DNA of 64,000 nt from Aestuariivivens insulae. Lineage in GTDB: Bacteria > Bacteroidota > Bacteroidia > Flavobacteriales > Flavobacteriaceae. Position 1 is the first letter of the stretch. Each line of letters begins with the position of its first letter. Positions 45,414-53,400 of this stretch are shown in pieces. The stretch lies in assembly GCF_022662195.1 (NCBI RefSeq), contig NZ_JAKMCS010000015.1:30388-94387 (forward strand). Reading direction: 5' to 3'. The notes under the pieces were generated by a model that worked only from the letters and a program-made list of their open reading frames with translations, did not search any database and had not been told where the DNA came from. The position numbers were made by a program, and so were the translations under genes.

Positions 45414-46218
45414 AACACAACAAGACATAACCAATTATAGACTGTCCATTCAAATAAGTTTGAGTGGACTTTCTTTTTGTATTCTAGATAAGAACACCAA
45501 TAATGTTACTGTTTTAAAAGATTTTAAGTTTGAAAAAAAACTAAACCCGCTCGAGGTTTTAGATTATTTAAAACACCTGTTCACTACCGAAGCAACCTTA
45601 AACCAAACGTTCAGTTCTGTAAATGTTATCCATACAAACGAACTGTCTACCCTAGTTGCAAAAGACCTATTTAATGAAGATTGCTTGGCCGATTATTTAA
45701 AATTCAATGCCAAAATATTAAAGTCGGACTTTATCGCTTACGATACAATAAACGGTCACAATATGGTTAATGTTTATGTGCCCTATGTAAACATTAACAA
45801 CTTTATTTATGACACCTTTGGGGCTTTTACCTACAAGCATTTTTCCACAGTGCTTATTGAAAACATCCTTTCGATAGAAAAAAATGCTACCGAACTAAAA
45901 GTTTATGTCCATGTTGGCATAAACCATTTTGAAATAGTAGCGACAGATCAAGGCAAGCTCTTATTATATAATACTTTCGACTATAAAACCAAGGAAGATT
46001 TTATCTACTACATTTTGTTCACTTTCGAACAATTAAAGTTAGACCCAGAAACCCATCGCTTAGTCCTTTTAGGAAACATATCAAAAGACAGTGAACTCTA
46101 TGATATTGCTTATAAATACATACGTCATGTAGGTTTTGGCAATAGAAATAGTAACCACAAACTAAACGAAGAATCTGCCAATAAGCATGCTAACTTTATC
46201 ATTTTAAACAACTTTTAA
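45394..46218 (+). CDS. DUF3822 family protein
   Basis: 274 residues, no signal peptide. NYRLSIQISLSGLSFCILD and ELKVYVHVGINHFEIVATDQG are the family landmarks. The fold is expected to be an actin-like ATPase pair as in pilus-assembly PilM relatives, but nucleotide motifs are not obvious. Starts within the end of the membrane-protein gene and its stop overlaps the rsmD start (TAATG), so the three genes form a tight operon. Function unknown. Confidence 0.82.
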   Translation: MTLKKTKTQQDITNYRLSIQISLSGLSFCILDKNTNNVTVLKDFKFEKKLNPLEVLDYLKHLFTTEATLNQTFSSVNVIHTNELSTLVAKDLFNEDCLADYLKFNAKILKSDFIAYDTINGHNMVNVYVPYVNINNFIYDTFGAFTYKHFSTVLIENILSIEKNATELKVYVHVGINHFEIVATDQGKLLLYNTFDYKTKEDFIYYILFTFEQLKLDPETHRLVLLGNISKDSELYDIAYKYIRHVGFGNRNSNHKLNEESANKHANFIILNNF

Positions 46219-46763
46219 TGCGTATCATTTCAGGATTATATAAAAGTAGGAAGATAGTGGCTCCTAAAACCTTACCGGTTCGCCCTACTACCGATATGGC
46301 AAAGGAATCCCTATTTAATATCATTAATAACCTTTACTATTTTGATGATGTGTCGGTTTTAGACCTTTTTGCCGGCACAGGAAATATTAGCTACGAATTT
46401 GCCTCAAGGGGTACGTGCAACATTACCTGTGTAGATCAGGATTATGGTTGTATAAAATTTATAAACGAAACGGCAAGAGCTTTCGATATGCCTATTGAAA
46501 CTATTAAAAGTGATGTTTTTAAATTTTTGGAGCGAACATCAATAAAGCACGACATTATATTTGCAGACCCGCCTTATAATTTTAGTGAAGCACAATTTGC
46601 TAGAATACCAGAATTGGTTTTTGAAAATAAACTACTGGAAGACCAAGGCGTATTAATAATCGAGCACTCTAAACATACCAATTTATCCCAGGTATTAAAC
46701 TATAACTATTCAAAAAACTATGGCGGCAGTGTGTTCAGTTTTTTTAGTGCTAATTCAGATTAA
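46218..46763 (+). CDS. rsmD: 16S rRNA (guanine966-N2)-methyltransferase RsmD
   Basis: 181 residues. SAM-dependent methylation of G966 of 16S rRNA. N-terminal MRIISGLYKSRKIVAPKTLPVRPTTDMAKESLFNII is the family signature. Motif I is VLDLFAGTGNISYEFASRG and motif IV is FADPPYNF (NPPY type). Length is normal. Translationally coupled to DUF3822. Confidence 0.94.
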   Translation: MRIISGLYKSRKIVAPKTLPVRPTTDMAKESLFNIINNLYYFDDVSVLDLFAGTGNISYEFASRGTCNITCVDQDYGCIKFINETARAFDMPIETIKSDVFKFLERTSIKHDIIFADPPYNFSEAQFARIPELVFENKLLEDQGVLIIEHSKHTNLSQVLNYNYSKNYGGSVFSFFSANSD

Positions 46764-46917
46764 CTCGTTTTTTTAATTCCTTTTTTTTCAGTACCTTAGA
46801 ATTCTCCTTTTTTGATAGCACACCCTTGGTCTATCTATATTCCATTTGAATTTCATGTTCAGATCGCTACCCCTATTTAGTTGTGGAAAAACAGTCACTA
46901 ACTAAAACTAACAACTA

Positions 46918-47835
46918 ATGAAAAAACTTTTTCTATGCGTGCTGGCAATATTACTGTTCGTTGCTTGCCAAAATCAACCACAACGCTATTTTGAAAACTC
47001 GGCCGAAATTGAAACCGTTAAAGCCGGCATAAAAGCTTATGAAGCCCAAGACTGGGACACTTGGAAAGCCAACTTTGCCGATACTGCTAAAATTTATGCT
47101 AATTCCAACAAAGGGGTTTCACCAGATGAGAGAATAGCAGGCTTCAGAGAAATGCTATCAAATTTTGATTCCTATGGTTTTAATGAAAACATTAATGAAA
47201 TTGAAATGATTGTTGATGCCAAAGGAAGAACATGGGTAAATTATTGGAACCATTGGAAAGGAATTACGAAGGCAACCAAAAAGGAAGTAAACATCCCAGT
47301 ACACCTTACTTTACAGTTTATTGATGGTAAAATTGTACGGGAATATGGCTATTACGATACAGCACCTGTTCAAAATGCCTTTGATGAAATCGAAAAAATG
47401 AACAATATGCCCGTTGAGGAGAAAGATATGATTGCCAAAGTAGATGCGTTAGTTAATGAATTCCTTAATAACAAAGACCCTTCCGTATTAAGCAATATAC
47501 TTGCCGATAACTATACAAGAACAATGAACGATGTAACAGATGCCACCAATCCCAATGAATTAGTTGAAAGTATGAAAGTATTCTTTACTGCCTTTCCTGA
47601 TTTTAAGGTTACCAATCCTCATCGATCTGAGATTCATGACAATCAATTATTCGTTCATTGGGAAATGACAGGCACCAATACTGGTGAATTTAATGGTAGC
47701 CCTGCCACGGGAAAAAAGGTAAAAACATCTGGTTTAACACGGATACACTTTAATAGTAAAGGCAAAATTGATATGGAAAATGTGTATTACGACCAGTTAA
47801 GTTTAATGCAGCAATTAGGAAAGACCTTAAACTAA
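46918..47835 (+). CDS. Lipoprotein with two SnoaL/NTF2-like domains
   Basis: 305 residues. The signal peptide ends LLFVACQNQ (lipobox). Domain one, about residues 35-150, is NTF2-like (AGIKAYEAQDWDTWKANFAD, IVREYGYYDT). Domain two, about 165-300, is of the ester-cyclase SnoaL type (LVNEFLNNKDPSVLSNILADNYTRT, FPDFKVTNPHRSEIHDNQLFVHW, GLTRIHFNSKGKIDMENVYYD). NTF2-like folds bind small molecules or catalyse isomerisations. No substrate can be given. First of three small exported-protein genes with 26-bp and 24-bp gaps. Confidence 0.8.
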   Translation: MKKLFLCVLAILLFVACQNQPQRYFENSAEIETVKAGIKAYEAQDWDTWKANFADTAKIYANSNKGVSPDERIAGFREMLSNFDSYGFNENINEIEMIVDAKGRTWVNYWNHWKGITKATKKEVNIPVHLTLQFIDGKIVREYGYYDTAPVQNAFDEIEKMNNMPVEEKDMIAKVDALVNEFLNNKDPSVLSNILADNYTRTMNDVTDATNPNELVESMKVFFTAFPDFKVTNPHRSEIHDNQLFVHWEMTGTNTGEFNGSPATGKKVKTSGLTRIHFNSKGKIDMENVYYDQLSLMQQLGKTLN

Positions 47836-47861
47836 ACTTCAACTTTAGTAACAATATAATT

Positions 47862-48317
47862 ATGAAAACGATTAAAGTAAGTGCCTTGTTAATACTTTTC
47901 ATTCTTACAGCAAATTTAGCTTTGTCACAAAACAATGTAATAAAAGAGGCTAAAGCAACTTACAACCAAATACTTCAACTGTTCAATTCGGGTGACTATG
48001 AAGGTTATGGGCATTATGTTGCAGATAACATTGAATGCTACACAGGTGTTTATACGCCTTTACTTTGGAAAGGAAAGTCCAACTGGATGGACTTCATTAA
48101 AGGTTTAAATAACTTTAGTTTGGTAAAGTATGATTTTCGCCAACCATCATATCGAAATTTTGGTGAAACCACAGTAATGTGCAACGGCTATTTTGTCTTT
48201 ACAACAGTAGATAAACAAGGGGTTACCGAAATACAATCCGGCAGACAATCTACTTTACTTATAAAACAAGATGGCATATGGAAAATTGCAAGCAATCACT
48301 TTTCTGCCATGTTTTAA
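47862..48317 (+). CDS. Exported NTF2-like (SnoaL/DUF4440-type) protein
   Basis: 151 residues. Signal peptide ILFILTANLALSQ, then one NTF2-like fold: IKEAKATYNQILQLFNSGDYEGYGHYVADN, a central WKGKSNWMDFIKGL, and a final LLIKQDGIWKIASNHFS, which is the usual last strand of DUF4440/SnoaL proteins. It sits in the middle of the three-gene run, so a joint role with the two-domain lipoprotein upstream is likely. Function unknown. Confidence 0.78.
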   Translation: MKTIKVSALLILFILTANLALSQNNVIKEAKATYNQILQLFNSGDYEGYGHYVADNIECYTGVYTPLLWKGKSNWMDFIKGLNNFSLVKYDFRQPSYRNFGETTVMCNGYFVFTTVDKQGVTEIQSGRQSTLLIKQDGIWKIASNHFSAMF

Positions 48318-48341
48318 TTAATAATTTTAAATCACTTCATT

Positions 48342-49091
48342 ATGAAAACAACAAAAACTACACTTATAATAGCGTTGGTTCTATGCCTTACGCTTAATAT
48401 TTCACACGCTCAAAAACTATATCGAGTACATCAAGACAATGTAAAACCTTCCATGATGATGGAATACGAAAAAATTGCTAAAGAATTCAACGAAGCGTGC
48501 AAAACACATAATGTCCAGGCCCAATGGCTCGCCACAACTATGGATGGTTTTAGATATTTATATGTTTCTCCACTAGAAAACTTTGCCCAGTTGGACAATC
48601 GTCCAATGGCCGATATGGCTAAGGCAATGGGGGATGATTTTGGAAAAATGTTTCAAGAATTCGACAAGTGTTACGATTCACATGGTACCTACGTAATTGT
48701 TTTAGATGAAGAATTAACCTATATGCCAGATGGTTTTAGTCAAACTCAAGAGGGACAGGATTACAGAAATTACTATTTTATCCATTATACACCAGAGAAC
48801 GCCAAAAACTTACGTGAGGCTATGAAGGGTGTTAAAGACATGTTTGCGGCAAAAGGCTCTAAAAACCACTATCGTGTTTACAGAACCGGCTTCGGCATCA
48901 TGGATAATTATTATTTAGTGGCTGTGTCCAGTAAAGATGAGATAGATTCGGCTCAAAAATCTAAAGCTAACCAAGAACTTTTAGGACCAGAGCGTTTTGA
49001 TGTTTTCGGAAAAGTATTAAAATATGCCTCAAAAATGGAAGAAGTAACCGGAGAAATTAGGCATGATTTAAGTTATATGCCAAAACAGTAA
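48342..49091 (+). CDS. Exported protein with an apparent internal duplication, unknown function
   Basis: 249 residues. Signal peptide ending NISHAQ. Residues about 25-110 (YRVHQDNVKPSMMMEYEKI, WLATTMDGFRYLYVSPLENF) and about 145-235 (YYFIHYTPENAKNLREAM, YRVYRTGFGIMDNYYLVAVS) look like two copies of a dimeric alpha/beta-barrel (ferredoxin-like) unit, the fold of small monooxygenases and stress-responsive barrels. That is my inference from pattern and is not a family match. Followed by a strong terminator. Confidence 0.65.
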   Translation: MKTTKTTLIIALVLCLTLNISHAQKLYRVHQDNVKPSMMMEYEKIAKEFNEACKTHNVQAQWLATTMDGFRYLYVSPLENFAQLDNRPMADMAKAMGDDFGKMFQEFDKCYDSHGTYVIVLDEELTYMPDGFSQTQEGQDYRNYYFIHYTPENAKNLREAMKGVKDMFAAKGSKNHYRVYRTGFGIMDNYYLVAVSSKDEIDSAQKSKANQELLGPERFDVFGKVLKYASKMEEVTGEIRHDLSYMPKQ

Positions 49092-49107
49092 TACTGTTTT
49101 TTAAAAC

Positions 49108-49133
49108 AAAGAGCGGCCAATGGCCGCTCTTTT
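49108..49133. terminator. Bidirectional terminator between the exported-protein gene and rnpB
   Basis: AAAGAGCGGCCA, one base, TGGCCGCTCTTT: a near-perfect palindrome with A-run on the left and T-run on the right. It ends the plus-strand gene stopping at 49091 and the minus-strand RNase P RNA whose 3' end is just to the right. Confidence 0.88.
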
Positions 49134-49138
49134 ATAAT

Positions 49139-49456
49139 TTAAGTAAACCTATAAGCCGAATTCTGTTCATTCTGAAATCATTTCAGAACTTCCCTGCCAT
49201 TTATCTGAATGTATTGTTACCAATACACTTTAGCTACCTACCCTCCAGCATTGGGCGTGCAACCCTTAAGCACTGGTATACATGGTATTGCACCCCATAG
49301 AGTTTACCTGATTTCACTACAGCATAACCTGTACATTCTTTCTGTTGCACTTTTCCTGACCTCACGGCCGGTGGCCATTAACCACTATGGTGCACTATGG
49401 TGTTCGGACTTTCCTCAATGACATTTAGTGTCACTGCGACAAGGCAATTTACTTAA
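49139..49456 (-). ncRNA. rnpB: RNase P RNA (bacterial type A)
   Basis: Read on the minus strand, the conserved CR I block GAGGAAAGTCCGAACACC appears about 45 bases in, and the 3' part ends GAATTCGGCTTATAGGTTTACTT. The 5' TTAAGTAAA pairs with the 3' TTTACTTAA to form helix P1, which sets the approximate ends. The core TGCAACAGAAA, GGGTAGGTAGCTAAA and GGCAGGGAAG regions are also present. It is the catalytic RNA that matures tRNA 5' ends. Ends are accurate to a few bases. Confidence 0.93.
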
Positions 49457-49828
49457 GGACAAAAGTACATGAATTTTTGCAATTAGCTTAATTAAGGTGA
49501 ATCTTAGGTGAAATAACAAATAACATACTAAAAACCAATATTCTATAACGGTTTAAAGTGTCTTGGCAAGCCTACCTAACAGTAAGCAGTTGATAATAAG
49601 TAATCTGCCTCTTTATTGTCGGGGTTACTTCTTCGTTATCATTTCAACAAGCTCAATTTAAGCACTTGTACTGAAAGACAATTTGTTGCTTCTGCAATTA
49701 ATCTTAACCTTCGTCAATACGAGAGAACGCAGTGACCGAAGTAATCTCTATGTATAGGCCACGGAACTAACAGGTTGCTTCACTACGTTCGCAATAACGG
49801 CTGGCTTCTTCGTTCGTTCATAACAATT
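49457..49828. other. Intergenic region without genes; contains a REP-like sequence
   Basis: I see no ORF or RNA here. GGTTGCTTCACTACGTTCGCAATAAC at about 49772-49797 resembles ATTGCTTCGCTCTGCTCGCAATAAC at 53176-53200, with GC-containing inverted ends (TTGC/GCAA), so both are probably decayed copies of one dispersed palindromic element. Confidence 0.4.
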
Positions 49829-49860
49829 AAAAAATGCCCCCAAAATCGTTGGAGGCATTT
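49829..49860 (-). terminator. Intrinsic terminator after the T9SS beta-sandwich gene
   Basis: On the minus strand AAATGCCTCCAA, a short ACGAT-type loop, TTGGGGGCATTT and then a T-rich run. Located about 25 bp past the stop at 49886. Confidence 0.85.
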
Positions 49861-49885
49861 CATTCAATAAAAACGAGCTACTAAT

Positions 49886-51085
49886 CTATTCAACCACTAA
49901 CTTTTTAACTGCAAAAGCATTATCGCTATTCGTGATTTTTACAAGGTACAACCCACTTCTTAAAGCCGATATGTCCATTTTGTTATCTATTAACTTGGTA
50001 GTACTCATCACACGTTTTCCTGTAATACTAAATAACTCTACTTTAGCTACATCTGTCAAGCCTTTAATATTTAAAATCCCTTTTGCTGGGTTAGGATATA
50101 ATGAAAATGCCGATTGGTCTAGCTTTTTTGTGCTTAAAACGTTATCAACAACAATCGTATTAATTTCTACTGTACCCGCATCATTTGCTTGACCAGGAGT
50201 TGCTGCAACCGTTGAACCAATTCCGATAGTAAATAGTTGATTTCCCGTCCATTCTACTACGCTGCTCATATCAAAAGTATAGGTCTTTTCTGTCGCATCA
50301 CTTGTACTCATGTCCAATAACTGTGTTGGTCCGCTTGAAACCAATCTCAATTGATCATTTGTTGCAGAGTTATTTTTTAAAGTAATATGGATTTGCTTGT
50401 GGACATCTGCATCAACATGATGCATTGTTTGTTCTAATTTAGCATATTTATCAACTGTAGGAGTAAATGTTAATATACCACCTATAGGACCAGAAATAGC
50501 ACCGTTAGTGGCTGTAAAACCTTCAGTGTCATTATCTATATCAAAATTATATATTTCTTTTAGAGTAGTAGGGACAGAAGCTGCAAACTCAATTTTATCG
50601 ATATCAATTGAGATATTGTTCGGGTTATTTGGTAAAATATAATCTGTGTTACCAGCAGATTTAAAATGCAACTTAAAATCATTCATAGTGCCAACCCAAT
50701 TTGCAGCACTAGTTAAATCAAACCAATATGTAACAAAACCTGAGTCTCCAGTCGTAATATCAAGATTAACATAAAATCTACCACTTGACGGTTTAGGATA
50801 TGATACCCTTAAAAAATCTGGCCCTGTAGCATCATTGTTTCTTAATGTAATCCCAACAACTGAATTTACAGAAGTGTCAACACCAGCATTTCCAATTGCT
50901 ATCGTTGGGTTATTTTTTACTCCATCACCATCTACGGTTGTAAGGGTCATATATGTAGCTCCATTTGCAGATGTAAAACCATTTAATGTATTCCATCCGT
51001 CATCTGTGCTAGTAAAGTTGAATGTTTGTGCAAACCCGACTAGTGGCAAGGCTGTCAATAATAATAAGAAAGTAATTTTTTTCAT
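49886..51085 (-). CDS. T9SS-secreted protein with two beta-sandwich (CBM-like) modules
   Basis: 399 residues. Signal peptide ending PLVGFAQ. Two similar modules, about residues 20-175 and 180-315, share patterns such as GWNTLNGFTSANGATYMTL versus TEGFTATNGAISGPIGGIL and ITLRNNDATGPDFLRV versus ITLKNNSATNDQLRLV. They look like carbohydrate-binding jelly rolls. The C-terminus is a type A T9SS sorting domain (AFSLYPNPAKGILNIKGL, GKRVMST, ALRSGLYLVKI, KKLVVE). Encoded 10 bp after a T9SS GH5 enzyme, so probably its secreted glycan-binding partner. No catalytic residues recognised. Confidence 0.8.
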   Translation of the reverse strand: MKKITFLLLLTALPLVGFAQTFNFTSTDDGWNTLNGFTSANGATYMTLTTVDGDGVKNNPTIAIGNAGVDTSVNSVVGITLRNNDATGPDFLRVSYPKPSSGRFYVNLDITTGDSGFVTYWFDLTSAANWVGTMNDFKLHFKSAGNTDYILPNNPNNISIDIDKIEFAASVPTTLKEIYNFDIDNDTEGFTATNGAISGPIGGILTFTPTVDKYAKLEQTMHHVDADVHKQIHITLKNNSATNDQLRLVSSGPTQLLDMSTSDATEKTYTFDMSSVVEWTGNQLFTIGIGSTVAATPGQANDAGTVEINTIVVDNVLSTKKLDQSAFSLYPNPAKGILNIKGLTDVAKVELFSITGKRVMSTTKLIDNKMDISALRSGLYLVKITNSDNAFAVKKLVVE

Positions 51086-51095
51086 AACTCAAAAT

Positions 51096-52625
51096 TTAAA
51101 GATTATTAATTATTAGTTTAGAATTTGTTTGTTGTCCATTTTTAAAAATGGCTTTTAATATGTACATCCCATTATTTATATAAGGGAGTGCAATTGAGGA
51201 GCTATTATCATTGTATGTTAATGGTATTGTTCTACCATTAATATCAACAAGTGTAATATGTGCTATAGATTGCTTTGTTTGAAACTCAATAAAGGTTGAA
51301 GCTGGATTAGGAAAAACACGAAATTCTTCCGTTTTAAAATTGGTTGTACTTAAGGTCGTTCCTAACAAGGCATTCTTTACATCTTCCACCCAAGTAGTAT
51401 TATCGACTACCGTACTGGCAACAGTATTTTTGGGGTCATAGGAGTTTACCGTGAAATAATTGATGTCGTAATTTGTTGTCGAGGCATGGTCGGTTCTTTT
51501 GTGGATGGTTTTACCTGATTCCGGTCCAGCATCCCAAACGGTAAAGGCAAAGCCCCTGTTTATGGCCTGCTCTGCAATATACCGGTGGTATTCCACACGG
51601 GAAGCATTATCGGGGCCTCCATCAGCAAAGCCCGTTGCATTACTGCTTATTGCGGATAGGTCTCCCGTTGAATAATCATAACCCAGCGTATTGTCTGTCC
51701 CAAATTCACCCAATAATACCGAAACTTTATTATTGTTGGCCCAGGTCAGTACGGTATCGAAATTAGATTCAACCGAACTTTTATCGGCTGTAGTCCCCCA
51801 GGTATATTGGTCCTTGCCGTCTTTTGTGCAACTGGTAAACTTAAATGGCAAATAGTAATGGAAGGTTGCTATTAAATAACTGTCGCTGGCCAATATAGAT
51901 GGATCTATAGCCAATGGCGCATTATAGGAGTTTTGCCCTCCTCCTGTAATGACTATATTTCTGGTGGTATTTCCGGCACCAGAATTTCTAATGACACTTA
52001 TTATTGATGTGTTGATAGCGTCCATTTCGGTGGCACTGACTTCAAAATAGGGTTCGTTGATCACTTCAAAGAGCAAGTTTTCGGACTTGTCCTTAAACCG
52101 ATCTGCAATGGCGGTCCAAATGGCCTCTAGCTTGTCCAGGTCGGCCAGGCGCTTTGCCGATGTGGGATCGGTGTACTGGACCTTGGTATCGTCGAAAGTA
52201 TACAGGAACTCCGATTTTAATCTATTGCCATGTAAGTCTAAAATGGTTATTAAGCCTTGTCCTAAAGACCAATCTATTACTTCTTCCACACGGGTGAGAT
52301 AGGTGGAGGACACCGTATAGTCCGCTATACTTCCCGTATAGTCGCCGGCTGTACCAGTGGCACTTGAATACACAGAGGTATCTCCAGAGGTTCTGGTACC
52401 AAAAAAGTCCATTGGAATTCTTACCGTGGTAAAACCTGCATTAGCCACATCAATAAAATATTGCTCTGAAATAGGAGGTGCCCAATTACCTTCTACGGGT
52501 GCGCTTAATACATTGCCTATATTAATGCCCCGTCCCATGTTGCTTACCATTTGCTGTGGTGTAATTTGGCTAAAACCATTGGCCGTAATAAGTATCAACA
52601 GATATTTAAATCTAAATAACTTCAT
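51096..52625 (-). CDS. Secreted glycoside hydrolase family 5 (endo-glucanase/mannanase-like) with T9SS tail
   Basis: 509 residues. Signal peptide ending ANGFSQ. GH5 landmarks: MGRGINIGNVLSAPVEGNW, GFTTVRIPMDFFG, TILDLHGNRL, LLFEVINEPYF with the acid/base Glu after Asn, FHYYLPFKFT, and VSVLLGEFGTD with the nucleophile Glu. A linker and type A sorting domain follow (EEFRVFPNPASTFIEFQT, INNGMYILKAIFKNGQ). It would cut beta-1,4-type polysaccharides outside the cell. Exact substrate (cellulose, mannan, laminarin-like) cannot be told by eye. Confidence 0.9.
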   Translation of the reverse strand: MKLFRFKYLLILITANGFSQITPQQMVSNMGRGINIGNVLSAPVEGNWAPPISEQYFIDVANAGFTTVRIPMDFFGTRTSGDTSVYSSATGTAGDYTGSIADYTVSSTYLTRVEEVIDWSLGQGLITILDLHGNRLKSEFLYTFDDTKVQYTDPTSAKRLADLDKLEAIWTAIADRFKDKSENLLFEVINEPYFEVSATEMDAINTSIISVIRNSGAGNTTRNIVITGGGQNSYNAPLAIDPSILASDSYLIATFHYYLPFKFTSCTKDGKDQYTWGTTADKSSVESNFDTVLTWANNNKVSVLLGEFGTDNTLGYDYSTGDLSAISSNATGFADGGPDNASRVEYHRYIAEQAINRGFAFTVWDAGPESGKTIHKRTDHASTTNYDINYFTVNSYDPKNTVASTVVDNTTWVEDVKNALLGTTLSTTNFKTEEFRVFPNPASTFIEFQTKQSIAHITLVDINGRTIPLTYNDNSSSIALPYINNGMYILKAIFKNGQQTNSKLIINNL

Positions 52626-52635
52626 TTAAGTTTGC

Positions 52636-52971
52636 TTATTTTTCCTTTCCAGCTTTATTGGCCGCTCTTTGTTGTTTGGTTAATACTTCAGAGAATATTT
52701 TCTTGAAGTATTTTTTATTTACTGCTTTTAAATCTTCTTTTGACCCCCCTTCTTTTCTCACTTTACGGGTTTCTTTAATTCTTTCGATATGAATGTTTAA
52801 GATTTCTTCTTTTTGTGTTTTGGTTAAAGCGGCTAATGGATCTCCCTTTATAATTTGAACATTTAACTCTTCTACTTTTTCAGTAGCGCTTGCTTTTAAT
52901 TTTTCAGATTGTGCTTGTCCTGTAATTGTAAATCCTATCAACAAAAGACAGGTTAAAATGATTTTTTTCAT
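52636..52971 (-). CDS. Small exported helical protein (Spy/LTXXQ-like)
   Basis: 111 residues. Signal peptide ending TITGQAQ, then a highly charged helical protein: LTKTQKEEILNIHIERIKET, KKYFKKIFSEVLTKQQRAA. The repeated LTKxQ pattern resembles Spy/CpxP-type periplasmic chaperone-like proteins, but this is a weak, pattern-level resemblance. It lies 10 bp upstream of the GH5 gene on the same strand and may be first in that operon. Confidence 0.65.
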   Translation of the reverse strand: MKKIILTCLLLIGFTITGQAQSEKLKASATEKVEELNVQIIKGDPLAALTKTQKEEILNIHIERIKETRKVRKEGGSKEDLKAVNKKYFKKIFSEVLTKQQRAANKAGKEK

Positions 52972-53400
52972 GTTTGTTTTATTAAGTTTAGTTTTTCGAA
53001 ATATAAAATTCGCGTAAAAAAGTGCTTATGGGGTTTAATAATTGTCTAATAGGGTTTGATTAGCGAAAGCGTCGTGAATTTGACGACTTTTATGTGGTTA
53101 ATTCCAACTTTCGTCATTACCAGGGCGTATAGCCACTAAGGATTTCTTGTGGTTTGGGTATTACTGGACTTACAGATTGCTTCGCTCTGCTCGCAATAAC
53201 ATAAACACTTAACCTTTACTAAGGTTTACGTTAATTATTTTAACCTCTTTAAATACTTAAAACATTAAGTACCCTAAACTAATAACCTGTTAATAACTCC
53301 TTTTAAATTCTGAATCCACAATTAAGAATTAAGAATTGAATTTTTAACTTTGTTACATCTAGCAATAGCATCATAGGATGTTGGACTAAATTGATTAAAA
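52972..53400. other. 429-bp divergent intergenic region, no gene
   Basis: Holds a REP-like ATTGC...GCAAT palindrome at 53176-53197, related to the sequence at 49772-49797, and short direct repeats of ATTAAGAATTAAGAATTGAA near 53321-53340. A TAACTTTG box at 53345-53352 could be the -7 element of dnaX, but no TTG sits at the proper distance upstream. Confidence 0.4.
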
